NCBI GenBank assembly: GCA_958298945.1
Contig: OY282607.1
Span: 36,179,000-36,242,999 of the forward strand
DNA length: 64,000 bases
Reading direction: 5' to 3'
Source of the DNA: Atherix ibis
Taxonomy: Eukaryota > Arthropoda > Insecta > Diptera > Athericidae
Below, piece by piece: positions 1 through 15,445 of this stretch (position 1 is the first letter of the stretch; each line of letters opens with the position of its first letter). Under the pieces are notes generated by a model. The model was not told the DNA's origin. It saw nothing but the letters and a program-made list of their open reading frames with translations, and ran no database searches. The position numbers and the translations under genes were made by a program.

Positions 1-280
1 GTACCTGAAGATGTTACTAGCAATATTCAGTACGTCCAAGAATTATTGCCAATAGATTCGTATGAGCGATGAAGAACATTTCCATTTAAAAGGATATGCA
101 AATAAACAAATTTCTCGAATTGGGGATACGAACAGTCCGAAAGCGCTGCATCTGCGTCAATGCGGAATTATGGACGATGCAGTTATCGACCTATATATTT
201 TCCAAGATGATGATGAACACCCAAAAACCGCGAGAGACAATTATCTACATCTGGTAGATTTCAAAACCGCTTACATATGA
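1..280 (+). pseudogene. Tc1/mariner-superfamily transposase relic
   Basis: From 62 one frame reads SDEEHFHLKGYANKQ, which resembles the block around the first catalytic acidic residue in a widespread arthropod Tc1-like lineage (typical form S-D-E-x-H-F-x-L-x-G-x-x-N-K-Q). Near 200-250 it reads FQDDDEHPKTARDNYL, like the FQQDGAxxHTA block that carries the second catalytic Asp. The two blocks are only about 45 residues apart, so the middle of the catalytic domain is deleted, and the frame before 62 is shifted. No terminal repeats are visible and the left side runs off the window. The relic at 57850-58740 has the same block. Confident as a relic; the exact family is inferred. Confidence 0.6.
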
Positions 281-669
281 AGAATTAAGATTCTTTGAAA
301 CTTGTCGGTGTCCAAATTATTTCGAAAAATGCAGATATTACTTCGTTTTTAGTTAAACGGTGTCCGATTTTTTTTAAGGCTACTACTAAAAGGAACGAGT
401 TAAAATGATCAAATCACTAACAAATCAGCAGCTTAAGCAAAATATTCGTACAGAAATAACAATTTTCGATTCAGTGACATTGGGTCTTTTTTAAGGTTAA
501 GTAGTAAACGTAATCCTTTCAAAAGAGCCACAATTTGTCAATAACTAAATGGAGATAATTTTAAGGATGTTATTTTCCACACTTAAATAAAAAAATATTT
601 ACAAATTACATTTTCATATAAAAAAAAATTCCAATAAGCCATGAATATTACCACAGTTATCAGGGCAGT
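281..669. other. AT-rich spacer
   Basis: No gene, transposase motif or terminal repeat is recognised here. Confidence 0.5.
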
Positions 670-1262
670 ATGCAAAAATTTAGCTGATATCAGGAAAATG
701 ATTTTTTTTATGATCTCAATATCAGCAAAATCAAGCTTGAAAAGTAAAATAGAGACTCTTCATCATCGTATGGAATGATTCAGAGGGTTTTTACTGAATT
801 TCTTAATGGTCGTACAAGCATAAGTAACACTGGGCGTCCAGGACGTTCAATTTACGTCACCGCCGAAGAAATTATTAATAAAATTCATGATATCGTCTTA
901 GAACATCGTCAAATGATAAATATTTTTAAAAAAACGTGTAGGCACCATCTAACATGAAATCGTTATGGTAAAATTCTATTAGTTAGGAATTGCATATTCT
1001 CCAGATTTAGCCTTCAGCGATTATTTTCTATTTCCGAATATAATAAAATGGCTCCGCGGAAAAAGATTTCGCTCAAACGATGAGGAAATTGCTGAAACAA
1101 ACTCCGATTTTGAAGGGTTGGATAGATCGTATTTTTCATATAGGATACAAAAGCTAGAATTTATTGTAGTTTTCAGCATAATTTCCTTTTAGCTCGGATT
1201 CACTTAATCCAACATTTTTCTATATTTTTTTATGTCAAGACCAAGTATTAATCAAATAACCC
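670..1262 (+). pseudogene. mariner transposase relic, internally deleted
   Basis: At 775-957 the sequence encodes FLNGRTSISNTGRPGR and IINKIHDIVLEHRQM, the second helix-turn-helix region of a mariner transposase. At 985-1165 it resumes with YSPDLAFSDYFLFPNIIKW and a tail ending RSYFSYRIQKLE, the C-terminal part with the third catalytic Asp region. The middle, including the first two catalytic Asp residues, is missing, so the copy is dead. The right edge (1231-1262, tcaagaccaagtattaatca) closely resembles the right edge of the relic at 3118-3716, so the two belong to one family. The left terminal repeat was not found. Confidence 0.7.
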
Positions 1263-3117
1263 CCGTATAAGTTAGTCAACACTGTATTATAGTAATTAAC
1301 AAAAGTCAAAATTATTGTTAACATAAAAATAAATTGTTATTAAAGATTTTTCAATTATTCCAAATCAAAATGAAATAGATACGATTCTCGTCATACTTTT
1401 TGTTTTCAGGTCTAATTTAATATTATAAGCAAAATAATACAATAAAAGTGGACGTTATTGATTATTTAAAAAGATTATCATAATTATTTTCACACAAATG
1501 TCCTTCAAGTTAGATTATAAAAATTATACTTTCTCTACGGTTAATCTATTAGTGGTGTAATATATAAAATAATAGGACTGATAATATATATCCTATAATT
1601 TACTAAACGATGATATTTGATAATTCTTTCCCTTTCAACTCAATATACAATTTTTAACTTAAAATTAGTGACGAAATTATTGCCAAGAACAATTACATTT
1701 TAGCATTAATCCAAGTCCATTATTTATAAAGTTTTTTTTTATAGTAATTTCTCTAATTATATTAATTGCAATTACAATTATTTTACCATTTTATCATTTA
1801 AGTAAAATTCGAGGTATCAAATTCTATGCAATTAACCAAAGCTTATTCAATTTTCTATTTTAGATTAATATCTATTTTTTTTAACGTCTAATTATATTCC
1901 TGTCAAAAACACATTCTCAACAATATACATATATACTCGCATATATGTATATTGTTAAGAATGTATATATTCGAAAGAAATTCTATTTATTTATTTTGAT
2001 ATAAAATTTCAAAAAGGAATCCCTATTATGTGCGTGACTAAAATCTTAATTGAATTAAAACTGAATACTAATTTTTCAGAAACGCGCATGCATATACAGG
2101 TACAAATAGAGAAAACAAATTAAAATAAATAAATTTACAGGATATTTCATACCTGAAATCCATAGATAAATATTTATAGAAGTGAATATATTATAAAACA
2201 AAGAATATATATTGTTTGCATGAATAAGCTTTCATTTTCTGATAATTCAATTTAGTTGAACCATCTTAATCATGGCCCTCTCTATTCACAAATAAAATTT
2301 ACACTAATTGGATCCAGTAAGTAGACATAATCAAAATCATTCCCTTTTAGGTCCCTTTTATTGTATTATTGAATATTAAAGTATATAAACACTATTCTCT
2401 TCACTGATAAAATTGGATACTTGTTTACATTGCAAATTATTTAATGGCTATTTTAACAGTATTTTGTTTAATACCGTATTCTGTTCTTCTATGGTATCAT
2501 ATATTCTCCTTCTACGTCATCTTCAACTTCATCTTATTCGAATAAATATGAAATGTTCTATATATTCATGTACTAATATTTTGGTATTCGAGCTACCATA
2601 AATTTCCATTTTCATTTGATATTTACAACCAGTATAAATAGAAATCCCTTCTTGCATATTTTAATACCAAAAGAACTATCTAATCTTGGGCAAGTGTCTT
2701 GGCGAACGCTCTGAATTGTTTAAATAATTTCATAAAAGAAAAATAACAACAAATAAAATTTGATATTTATAAATATTATAAATTATTCTTACAATATCCT
2801 GAAAGTAAGCAAGATAAAAGAAAACTAAATATAACATACATTTCAGGAATTTTTATAAGCTTACTTAAAGGATTTTAATAAAAAAAAAAATTATGAGGTT
2901 ATGTATAAATATTGTATAACAAATACGTAGTAAATTAGGAAAATTTAATAAAATTCTAGTATCGCAACAGAACCAAAAACATATGTGACATTGTAGAATA
3001 CAACAAAAAAGTTCATAAAAATACCTAATATCTAACGTTTAACCTTATTCTGGGAATAAACATAATTTTATCAGTATTCCAAATACTTTAAAATAGTGAT
3101 ATCGAGCAGTGATCAAA
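1263..3117. other. AT-rich spacer
   Basis: No gene is recognised. The stretch contains a 23-bp-stem hairpin at 1912-1963, listed separately. Short open frames (for example 2413-2601) have no recognisable motif and look fortuitous. Confidence 0.5.
1912..1963. repeat. near-perfect hairpin, 23-bp stem, 6-nt loop
   Basis: The left arm 1912-1934 and right arm 1941-1963 are reverse complements with one mismatch, around the loop actcgc. It could be a small fold-back repeat or a precursor-like hairpin; the A/T-rich arms make a chance origin or a MITE remnant at least as likely as a small RNA gene. Confidence 0.5.
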
Positions 3118-3716
3118 AATTTGACACCTTCGCTATCGAGCATAAAATATTGGACAGCTGAATTTAAATGCGGCTGTACAAGCATTTTTAATGAAGAATG
3201 ACCAGACCAGGTCGTCCAAATGAGGTCATAAAATCATAAAATAATTGCAAAAATTCACAATATTGTTTTAAATGAGCCTCAAGTGAAATATAAGATTGCT
3301 GACATGGTATACGTCTTAAAAGAATGTGTAGGCAATATCCAACATTAAATTTGGGATACGAGAAATCACAAAAAAATGTCCGTGGATATTTTTAAACGTA
3401 ATCCAAATTAATATTTACGTAGATTATAATTTGCATCGACTATGTTAAAAAAGCAAAACCAATAACAGGACAGAAACGTCACCATCGCCATGGCCAAATT
3501 CTATGAGTTAGGATACGACTTCCTTCCGCATCCACTATACCATATTCGCTAGATTTAGATAATTGCTGATACATACGATTATTCTGAACGGTTAGAGATA
3601 TCGTATTTTTTAGGTGGTATACAAAAGATAGAAAATGTGACTATGTTGGAAAATAAAATTAATTTTAAATATAGAGTTTTTTTTGTCAAGGTCAGGTATT
3701 AATCATACAACCCTCC
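3118..3716 (+). pseudogene. mariner transposase relic, heavily decayed
   Basis: Scattered in several frames are RPGRPNEVI, KIHNIVLNEPQVKYKIADMV, FKRNPN, AMAKFYELGYDFLPHPLY and RLEISYFLGGIQKIE, in the order expected for a mariner transposase. There are many stops and frameshifts, and the catalytic triad is largely gone. The right edge near 3690-3716 (gtcaaggtcaggtattaatc) matches that of the 670-1262 relic, so both come from one old mariner lineage that is distinct from the less damaged copies at 7739 and 49615. Confidence 0.65.
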
Positions 3717-5400
3717 TATATTATTTCAGCTAGTTCTAATATTTATCCATTTTGCGAATAATTCAACGATGGGAAGTTATTCACTTGCATTAAATGAAAA
3801 ATACATTCTGGATTAAGTGGCATTCACTTAAAATATGGGGAATGGTAAGTTGGACACAACAGGAATGGCATGAGTGGCGAGGTTGAATATCGGAGAGGAA
3901 ATTATGGATCCAACACGAATTCTAAGAAGTTTCCTTGCCCAGAACTTTGGAATGGTTGTTGAGTATACTGGTTTGCTGAAAGAAATCTTCTACCTTCGCG
4001 CCAGTCGATTTTACTCAAGAGGTTAAATATCATTTGGTTAGTATATGCGGCATGTTTGTTATTTCAGTAGGAAAAGGACAGTGGAGAGCCTCGCCCAACA
4101 TTTTTTAAATTTTTAGTGTAATTGGTTAGAATTTTTGAAATAAAATATATGCTTTAATTTATAGTATTTTTTGATTAAATAATTATTTATTATATAAAAA
4201 TAGGTAACAAATTTCGGTAAACAGCTTTTTGTGTAAGTGCTATTTGGGACTCGATCGATATTATTTTCTATAATAATTAAAAAATTTTTGGAAATTTAAT
4301 GGAAAATAATTTAATTATATTTACAGAGCCCATACCGAAAAGCTGATAATTCCGAAATAGAAAGAACACGTAAATTTTTTATACAAGGTGATAATCTATG
4401 AAATAACTAATTTGCACATGACTCATATTAGATAAACAAGATACACAATGCACGAGTATTCAAAAATGAAATTCGATACTTTTAATTGTGTTAATCTCAA
4501 TTTTTAACTAATCAAATTATCTTTGATAAATTTATGGGATAAAAATTCATTTTATCGACAATTTTATTTTCAATAATTTACGAATATATACAAGAAATGG
4601 TATAATTAATTATATTTTTTTATTGATTAAAACATTAAAAGATATTTTAAAAAAATATTTTCGAAATTGACTATTTAATTAATTTATTGTAGTAATAATA
4701 AAGAAACCCGTATACGATTTCAGTTTAGATGGATTTATGTAACCACAATTATTGTGGCACTTACGATAATGTCTTGGTGGAAAGTTTTTCTTTATGTAGA
4801 GATAAAAATCAACAACCTATTTGGGAAATACAGTTCTTTGGTGGAATGAGATAATTGTAACAACTGTGAACCTTTTATTACCGCAATATAGTAACCAGTA
4901 TGACTAGTTAAAAATTTTCTAGCCAGAAAACTGTGCTTAAAAGCCCACAAGAGACTATAATGTTAACTAAGCTATGAATAAATCAGTACGTAGATTTCAG
5001 TAGAAATTAAGTAAGAAGTCGTATTATTTTTATATGATTGCCGTCTCCAAAATAAATCCATTTGTTTCATTTACTTTTATTTCTGGTAATTATAATTTGT
5101 CTTTCTAATCGATAACTCATGTGTAGGTACCCGCATATTTCGTTACTTCAACATAAAAATCTAATAATTTTATTTGTATATCTTTAACCTTAATTGTTAT
5201 AAAATTTAATATAACAATTTAAAATGCATAATAAACTTTTGGTTACTGAAATAAGATCTAGTCCTTTTTGGAATGGTGTCGCTAGGGTACCTAGATTTGT
5301 GTTCGATGGAACAGTTGTACCTGTGTTTTGAGGGTGTCTATGAAAGCCTTTAATAGCAAAGTTTTTATTTTCCCTTTGAAAATGTCAATATTTATCCTGA
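3717..5400. other. AT-rich spacer
   Basis: No gene is recognised. A moderately GC-richer patch at about 3840-4110 has a short open stretch (around 3893-4033) without any motif I know; it may be an old repeat fragment. Confidence 0.4.
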
Positions 5401-5404
5401 CACA

Positions 5405-6135
5405 GCGGGAAGTTTCTTAACAAAAGTGCTGCGGAAACGAATCGTTTATTGGATGAAATTTACGGTGATCATACTCCATTGAATGGAAGATGTAAAAAAC
5501 AAGTGATTTCGAAGTAACACGAAGGAGCACCGAACTAATTCCAAGACGCACAACTTTCAGAATTACTTGATAAAGATCCAATTTGTTGATAGATTTATTG
5601 TCAGTAAGTATTTGCATTAAATGGAAATGGTCTATAAAGTAGGAAATTGTGAGACAACGAGAGACGTTTGGTCACGTGCGATGTGCTGCTTGGACGACAG
5701 AAGAGAAAGAGTTGTTTTGCAACGCATTATTATCAGTGGTGAACAGCAACCCTTAACAACCGAAAGCATCGACAAAACCAGTAGAACCGGGTCCGTTAAT
5801 GCTAAACTCAATAGCCACGGTTCGAAGGTCATGCTGTGTATCTGATGGGATTAGATGGGTGTTATTTGTTATGGTGATCGTTATCGACTGCAGCTAATAA
5901 GATCGAATCGGGCTTTGAAAGAATGGGGCGATGAACATGATAAGCTGACGAGTCGGAATAGGACGATGAACATGATAATCTGATTCTCTTACACGACAAA
6001 GGTAGGCCCTATATTGAAAAAACCAGTCCTGAAATACTTGAGAAAATGGGGAAAACTTGCATTCACTTCTCATGAAAATAGCTTGATGAATGGATCAGAA
6101 TTTTTCCATCGAGGTATCCGTTTTTAAAATCACTT
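5405..6135 (+). pseudogene. mariner transposase relic (irritans/cecropia-like)
   Basis: Reading across frames: KFLNKSAAETNRLLDEIYGD at about 5410, ELLDKDP near 5560, then RRERVVLQRIIISGEQQ (5700s), SKVMLCI, GDRYRLQLIRSNRALKE (5870s) and LLHDKGRPYIEK (about 5990). These are the N-terminal helix-turn-helix region, the RIVTGDEKW region, the MLCIWWD strand and the HDNA catalytic block of a mariner transposase, all degraded. First catalytic Asp is lost (GEQQ in place of GDEK). No terminal repeats are seen. A related copy lies on the minus strand at 37812-38350. Confidence 0.7.
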
Positions 6136-6228
6136 TTTATATTAATATATAAAAAAACGACAAACTTTGTTCAAAAAAGGGGCAACAACTAATTCCCATA
6201 CCCAATACAAAAATTATTTTTTTGTATT

Positions 6229-6807
6229 GATCCTGGAGTAGAAAAGATGAACTGGCTCAAAGCACTTCGAAAGCCAATATTCATCAAAAAATGGTTATGC
6301 TATCTGTTTGGTGGGATTTCAAAGAAATGGTTTATTTTGAGCTTCTATCGAGCAATTCTGAAGTGTACTGTCATCAGTTGGACAAATTGAATAATTCACT
6401 TAAAGAAAAAAGGCCAGAATTGGTCAATAGGAAAGGTATAGTGTTCCAACAGGATAATGCGAAACCACATACAAATTTGACCACTCGGCAAAAGCTTTTT
6501 TATGCGATACCCACCAAACTCTCCAGACCTAGCACCTTCCGATTATCATTTGTTCCGGTGTCTACGAAATTTTTTAGACGGTAAAACGTTTAATTCAAAT
6601 GAGGAGGTCAAAAATCAATTGGATCAGTTTTTTGCCAGTAAAGAACAAAAATTTTATGAGTGTGGAATAATGCTACTGCCAGAAATATGGCAAAGGGTAT
6701 TGGCTCAGACTGGACAATATTTAATTGAATAAAATATTAATTCATTATAAGAAAATCGCGTTTCATTTTTATAAAAAAAAAATGAAATTACTTTCCAAAC
6801 AACCCAA
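6229..6807 (+). pseudogene. 3' half of a mariner element with right terminal repeat
   Basis: Coding sequence from 6229 matches the mariner at 9971-10908 closely (LKALRKPIFIK, then MLSVWWDFK). It continues into the part that copy lacks: KEKRPELVNRKGIVFQQDNA (second catalytic Asp), NSPDLAPSDYHLF (third catalytic Asp) and GQYLIE with the stop at 6730-6732. A frame break lies near 6500-6520 and the first half is missing. The right terminal repeat reads ctttccaaacaacccaa and ends at 6807, followed by TA at 6808-6809 as expected for mariner target duplication. It has the same terminal repeat as the 9971 element. Confidence 0.8.
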
Positions 6808-6809
6808 TA

Positions 6810-7736
6810 TAATTTTGTCTTATTAACGATATAATTTATCTACAAATAAATCAAAATCAAAGCAATTATTTTCTAAAGAATGAAACTTTCTCAATTGATC
6901 TCAAATAAATTAAAAATACCCACAAACATTTTGACCGATTCTTCTAGTTAAAGTAAAAGAAAATTTATGGTTTATAATCTTTAAATAAATCGCTCTACTT
7001 TAATACAAGTACGTATATCTCTGCAAATTGCGATAAACTGAAAACATTTTCCAATGTAATTTGAAGCGGAAATCTCTTATATTTCGTTTAATCGTCAATT
7101 CATTCAATTTTATATTAAACTATAGATCTTCAGTCAAGCCAGTTTTTGAAAGGAATTTTCTTATCTTTTTTTTTAAAAATAAAAAAAAAACTGTATTTAT
7201 CTATGGCAGAATTTGGTATTTTTTTGTGAACCTTTCATATATACTCAGTATTATATAGAATTAAATTTCGATTAGATTTAATGAAGTGAAAATATTTTCT
7301 TATTCATTATTTAATCCATATCGACTTACTGACAAACGTGTCGTTTTCTATTAAAATTCCAGAATCGGGTAGCATATAAAAGGGTAAACAAGAATACAAA
7401 TGAGCAAATCAAACCAGAAGATTCTTACAAGGGTTGTTCATAATGACTTTGGGCGAACAAATTTTCTACTATCACAATCTGCTGATTAATACCATTTTAC
7501 AATGTACATATTTATGCTACATTTTAATCTAAATAAAAACACTTTAAACTTTTTCAAAAGTGTGAATATTGTAACAATATCATTTTTAGAGAATTTACGA
7601 AATGTTTGTTCAATTAAATAATTTTGAAAGTTAATGGAAACAATATTGTTAGTGAATTATAATGGACATAGATAAATTTTTATATGATTGCAAATAAAAT
7701 AAAAATCAAATCAACTAATTTCAATATCATTTAATA
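6810..7736. other. AT-rich spacer
   Basis: No gene or element is recognised. An open frame at 7061-7258 is low complexity and unlikely to be real. Confidence 0.5.
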
Positions 7737-7738
7737 TA

Positions 7739-9026
7739 CGAGGGTCGTTCAATAAGTCCTTAGAAAATCGGAGAAATTGCGCTCGTAGTGTCGGTAAAGA
7801 TTTGTAAGTAGCATTATCGACAGGAAAGCTGTCAAAATTTCAGCTCGATCCATAGCGTAGGTCAATTTCTATCGTCGATTAAAGTTAACGACATTTATTT
7901 GTGCATAACAATGGAAAAAAGCGACTTTAGGGCTGTCATCAAACATCTCCATTTGAAAGGCTTAAGCCCGAAAGAAATCAAAGCCGAGTTGGATGCAGTT
8001 CATGGCACATCTGCACCAGTGTTTGCGACGGTTTACAATTAAGTGAATGAATTTAAATGTGGCCGTTCATCCACAAAAGATGAACATCATTCAGGACGCC
8101 CAGTTGAGGTGTCTACTCCTGAAATCATCGACAAAATCAACGATCTGACTTTGAACGATCGGCGAATTAAAGTGCGCGAATTAGTTGAGGTCACGGGCAT
8201 ATCACAAGGTACAGTCGCTTCACTTTTGCATGAAAAATTGTCTGTGAAAAAAATTTCGGCAAGATAGGTGCCGCGTTTGCTCTCAGAGCAGAATAAGCTT
8301 AATCGTGTAGTGGACTCTGAGGCTATGTTGGTACTCTTTCATCGCAATCCTGCCGAATTCCTTCGTCGATATGTCACTGTGGACGACGAAACCTGGATAC
8401 ACTACTACACTCCAGAAACGAAGAGACAGTCATCACAGTGGATTTTCAAGGGTGAACGGGCTCCGAAGAAGGCAAAAACTGTGCCATCGGCCGACAAGGT
8501 GATGGCCACGGTCTTTTGGGATTCGCAGAGCATCATTTTTATCGACTACTTGGAAAAGGAAAAACAATAACAGGAGCGTATTACGCGTCGTTATTGCAAC
8601 GGTTAAGCGAGGAAATCAAAGAGAAACGCCCCCATCTGAAGAAGAAAAAATCCTCTTGCATCAGGACAATGCGCGTGTGCACACCTGCGCTGTTTCCATG
8701 GCCAAAATTGTGGAAATGAGAATGTAATTGGTGCAGCATCCCGCTCATTCACCAGATTTGGCCCCGAGTGACTATTTTCTTTTCCCCAATCTGAAGAAAT
8801 GGTTTGGCGGACGGCGGCTCACTTCCAACGAGGACGTCATTGTTCAAACGGATGAGTATTTTGCAGAACTTCCGAAATCCTATTTTTTGGACGGGATAAA
8901 ATTTTTGGAAAAACGGTTGGAAAAGTGTATAGAGCTAAAAGGAGATTATGTTGAAAAATAAAAAATAAAAATTTTTTAAAACAGTTTTTTTCCATCTTTT
9001 TCTAGAGACTTATTGAACGATCCTCG
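7739..9026 (+). mobile_element. full-length mariner element
   Basis: A 1288-bp element bounded by about 26-bp imperfect terminal inverted repeats (left cgagggtcgttcaataagt; right end reads acttattgaacgatcctcg) and flanked by TA at 7737-7738 and 9027-9028, the mariner target duplication. It encodes one transposase reading frame (7911-8961) that is broken. An element of exactly the same length and related ends lies inverted at 49615-50902. Confidence 0.92.
7911..8961 (+). pseudogene. mariner DD34D transposase, broken
   Basis: The start ATG at 7911 (MEKSDFRAVIKHLHLKG) opens a mariner transposase of the usual length of about 345 residues. The N-terminal helix-turn-helix pair is followed by DDETWIHYYTPETK (first catalytic Asp), VMATVFWDSQ, an altered HQDNARVHT block (second Asp) and HSPDLAPSDYFLFPN (third Asp). 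Breaks: TAA at 8040-8042 and TAG at 8265-8267, both where the family has Trp; a frameshift near 8565 after EKEKQ; and further frame changes around 8700-8730. The stop is at 8959-8961. In life such a protein cuts and pastes the element at TA sites; this copy cannot be autonomous. Confidence 0.9.
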
Positions 9027-9229
9027 TACCATAAGCGTGCACTGCAGGCCAAAAGTATGTGACCAACTTGATAACGACGAGATATTCTGCTATGAATCTT
9101 TTGGTTAAAACTTTAAAAAATCGAAAACTTTTTTTTAATATCTTTTGGTATATGATACACGTATGATATGTGATAAATAAATATCACCTTTCATATCCTT
9201 TTTTCTCCATAACATGCCAAGTAAAATTA

Positions 9230-9720
9230 CCAAGTTCTTGTAACGTTTTGTAGAAAGAGAGAATAAGTTTTGAATTTTAATTGCCTTAAAAAATGCTGGT
9301 AGTCTTAAAGGATCTTAGTAAAAAGCAGCAGCTCTAATTCGGTCCAGAATTAAATAGAAGCCGCATCACGCCAGTGTCTCTAAGAAGGGTAAAAAAATGA
9401 TTAAGAGATGCTGGTCTGTTTGGGGACGCTTCTACGGTCTAAAAATAAAAATAAAAAATATTGGATTGGGCTTTATTCCATCAAAACTTGACTGATGAGA
9501 ACTTTAACAATGTACTCTGGATGGATTGGTCTAAAAAAAAGTGTGGCGAACTGATGGAGGAAACAGTAAAGAAGAAGCAAGGTAGTTTGTCGTTGTTTCT
9601 CTATGGATAGAATCAGTAGAGAAAAAGAGCAGTCTAAATATTCAAGAGACTATTGCTCTTACATCAAGACTTCGATTGATTGGTGCAGGATTTTTTTTAT
9701 TTTGTAAAACTTTTATGCAA
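9230..9720 (+). pseudogene. Tc1-like transposase relic
   Basis: One frame reads DAGLFG near 9408 and LDWALFHQNLTDENFNNVLW at about 9460-9525, followed by MDWSKKK. This is the Tc1 pattern in which an arginine-rich helix precedes W-x-x-V-L-W-T-D-E-S-K-F, so the first catalytic Asp (D of TDES) survives as MDWS. Frames change several times and there is no second catalytic block. No terminal repeats are visible. This is a different lineage from the mariners around it. Confidence 0.6.
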
Positions 9721-9968
9721 AATAAAAAAAAACGAAGGCATTTTGGAAAATATGACGGCAATCACAAAAGTTTTATTAACGAAAAATTAATTTGAGCAAT
9801 TTTTTATAAATTGTATTTTTCATCAGATAATAATTAATAACATTTTTTTCCATATTTGAGTTCGAAATTAATACAATTTAAAAAAAAAATTTATTTTTTT
9901 TCCTAGTTGATTTTATTTTTCGAGTTTTATTTAATTTTTGCCCTTAAAATGGAAAGTATTCGCATACT
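9721..9968. other. AT-rich spacer
   Basis: Poly(A)/poly(T)-rich sequence with no recognised feature. Confidence 0.5.
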
Positions 9969-9970
9969 TA

Positions 9971-10908
9971 TTGGGTTGTCCGCAAAGTAATTTCGTTGTT
10001 TCTCAACAGAGGACTTAATTGTATTTTCTCACAACCAACTTCATACTTAAACCGCATAATCATATATATTCTGACAGCTGATAGCAAGGCTTGCTTCTGA
10101 AAAAATTCGATTGATTCTGCAAAGTAGTTTTTGGTTTTAAAATATGGAAACTAAAAAACAGCATTTTCGGCATATTTTACTTTTTTACTATAGAAATGAT
10201 AAAAATGCTTTTTAAGCAAGAAAAAAAGTATACGATGTGTATGGAGAAGATGTGTTAAGTGAGCGCCAGTGCCAAAACTGTTTTGAAAAATTTCGATCCG
10301 GCAATTTTGATCTCGCAGATGCACCACGTTCTGGAAGGCCAGTTGAAACTGATGAAGACACAATAAATGCATTAATTGATGCAAACCGACGAATAACAAC
10401 TCGTGAGATCGCTGAGAGATTAAATTTATCGAATTCGACCGCTCATGATCATTTGAAACGGATAGGTTTAATCTCAAAGCTCGACATATGGGTTCCTCAT
10501 CTTCTTACGGAAAAAAATTTGTGCCGTCGCATTGACGTTTGTGATTTGCTTCTCAAACGCAAAGATAATGATCCATTTTTGAAGTGTATCATCACTGGAG
10601 ACGAGAAATGGGTTTTCTACAACAATGTTAAGTGCAAAAGATCCTGGACTAGAAATGGGATGAACCGGCTTAAAGCACTGCGAAAGCCAATATTTATCAA
10701 AAAAACTATGCTATCTGTTTGGTGGGATTTCAAAGGAATCGTTTATTTTCAGCTTCTACCGAGCAACACAACGACCAATTCTGAAGTGTACTGTCATCAC
10801 TTGGACAAATTGAATGATTCACTTAAAGAAAAAAGGCCAATAAATAAACTATTGGGTTGTTCGGAAAATAATTTCGTAATTAAACAAAATTACTTTCCGG
10901 ACAACCCA
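9971..10908 (+). mobile_element. mariner element truncated in its transposase, ending in a terminal-repeat palindrome
   Basis: The left end is ttgggttgtccgcaaagtaa after TA (9969-9970). The transposase frame starts with ATG at 10144 (METKKQHFRHILLFYYRN), has an in-frame TAA at 10213-10215, then runs through CQNCFEKFRSGNFDLADAPR, the helix-turn-helix, LDIWVPHLLTEKN, ITGDEKWVFYNN (first catalytic Asp) and MLSVWWDFKG to SLKEKRP at about 10838. There the coding sequence stops abruptly and a left-plus-right terminal repeat palindrome follows (10852-10908). The second and third catalytic Asp residues are absent. The missing 3' half is present in the separate fragment at 6229-6807. Confidence 0.85.
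10852..10908. repeat. terminal-repeat-only palindrome (57 bp)
   Basis: The stretch starts ttgggttgttcggaaaataa, which is the mariner left end, and finishes ttactttccggacaaccca, the right end, with only a few bases between them. TA (10850-10851) precedes it; the expected final A and TA after the right end are missing (cccagt). It is either a minimal internally deleted copy inserted in the transposase frame or a deletion product of the host element. Confidence 0.75.
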
Positions 10909-10926
10909 GTGCAGATGTGCTCATAG

Positions 10927-14562
<3,636 letters not shown>

Positions 14563-14564
14563 TA

Positions 14565-15443
14565 CGAGGTCTGTTCAAAAGGTATCGCGAATTTTGAATT
14601 TCCGCTGGTTACGTATATTCGATTTTCGATTTTTTGTGGCGTTATGTTGGTACTCATGTCTCTAACTTATGCCAACAAGTTCGGCCATTTTGAATGTAGA
14701 GTTAATTTTTGACAACTGCTTTACTTGCCCGTGTTTTGGCTCGTTTTGGATTTTTGCTCAATTTTGACCAAAAACAGGATCGAATTTACATTCCTAAGAA
14801 GCTGTTGGACTCCGTCCGCGACGACCCAAATTTGCTCCAGAGGGTCGTAACTGGTGACGAATCATGGGTTTATGATTATGACGTGGAAACCAAAGCTCTA
14901 TCACCTCAAGAGATGCTGCCGCACGAGCCAAGACCGAAAAAAGCGCCAAGTTCGGTCGAATGTGAAGGTTTTACTTAGTTTTCTTCGATTGCAGGGGCGT
15001 GGTGCATCATGAGTTCTTGCCACAGGGTAGAACGGTCAATAAGAAATATCACCTGCAAATTATGCGCAAGTTGCGCGAAGCAATCCGCCAGAAACGCCCG
15101 AATTTGTGGAAGAACAAAAACAACACACTAATAATGCCGCAGCCATTGGTATTCCCCAGATCTGGCCCCCTGTGACTTTTTCTTGTTCCCGAAACTGAAG
15201 AGCCCCATGAAAGGACAACGCTACGCTAAGATTGAGGAAATAAAGAAGGCATCGAAGGAGGAGCTGAATAAGATCACAAAGAATGATTTTTTGAATTGAT
15301 TCGGGGATGGGAAAAAATGTTGGCACAAGTGTATAATATTTGATGGGGATTACTTTAAATGGGACAAAATAGATATTCATGAATAAATAAACAATTTTTG
15401 AAAAAAGAACACAAAATTCCTGATACTTTTTGAACAGACCTCG
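14565..15443 (+). mobile_element. mariner element with internal deletions, inside an OGT intron
   Basis: An 879-bp element with terminal inverted repeats cgaggtctgttcaaaa and ttttgaacagacctcg, flanked by TA (14563-14564, 15444-15445). Transposase remnants: LLARVLARFGFLLNFDQKQ, RVVTGDESWVYDYDVETK (first catalytic Asp), a frameshift near 14978, then VHHEFLPQGRTVNKKYHLQI and a C-terminal tail. Relative to the sister copy at 18156, an in-frame segment of about 66 nt carrying the second catalytic Asp block is lost between KNKN and NTLIM, at an A-rich micro-homology. The N-terminal half is also absent. It sits antisense to the host gene. Confidence 0.88.
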
Positions 15444-15445
15444 TA

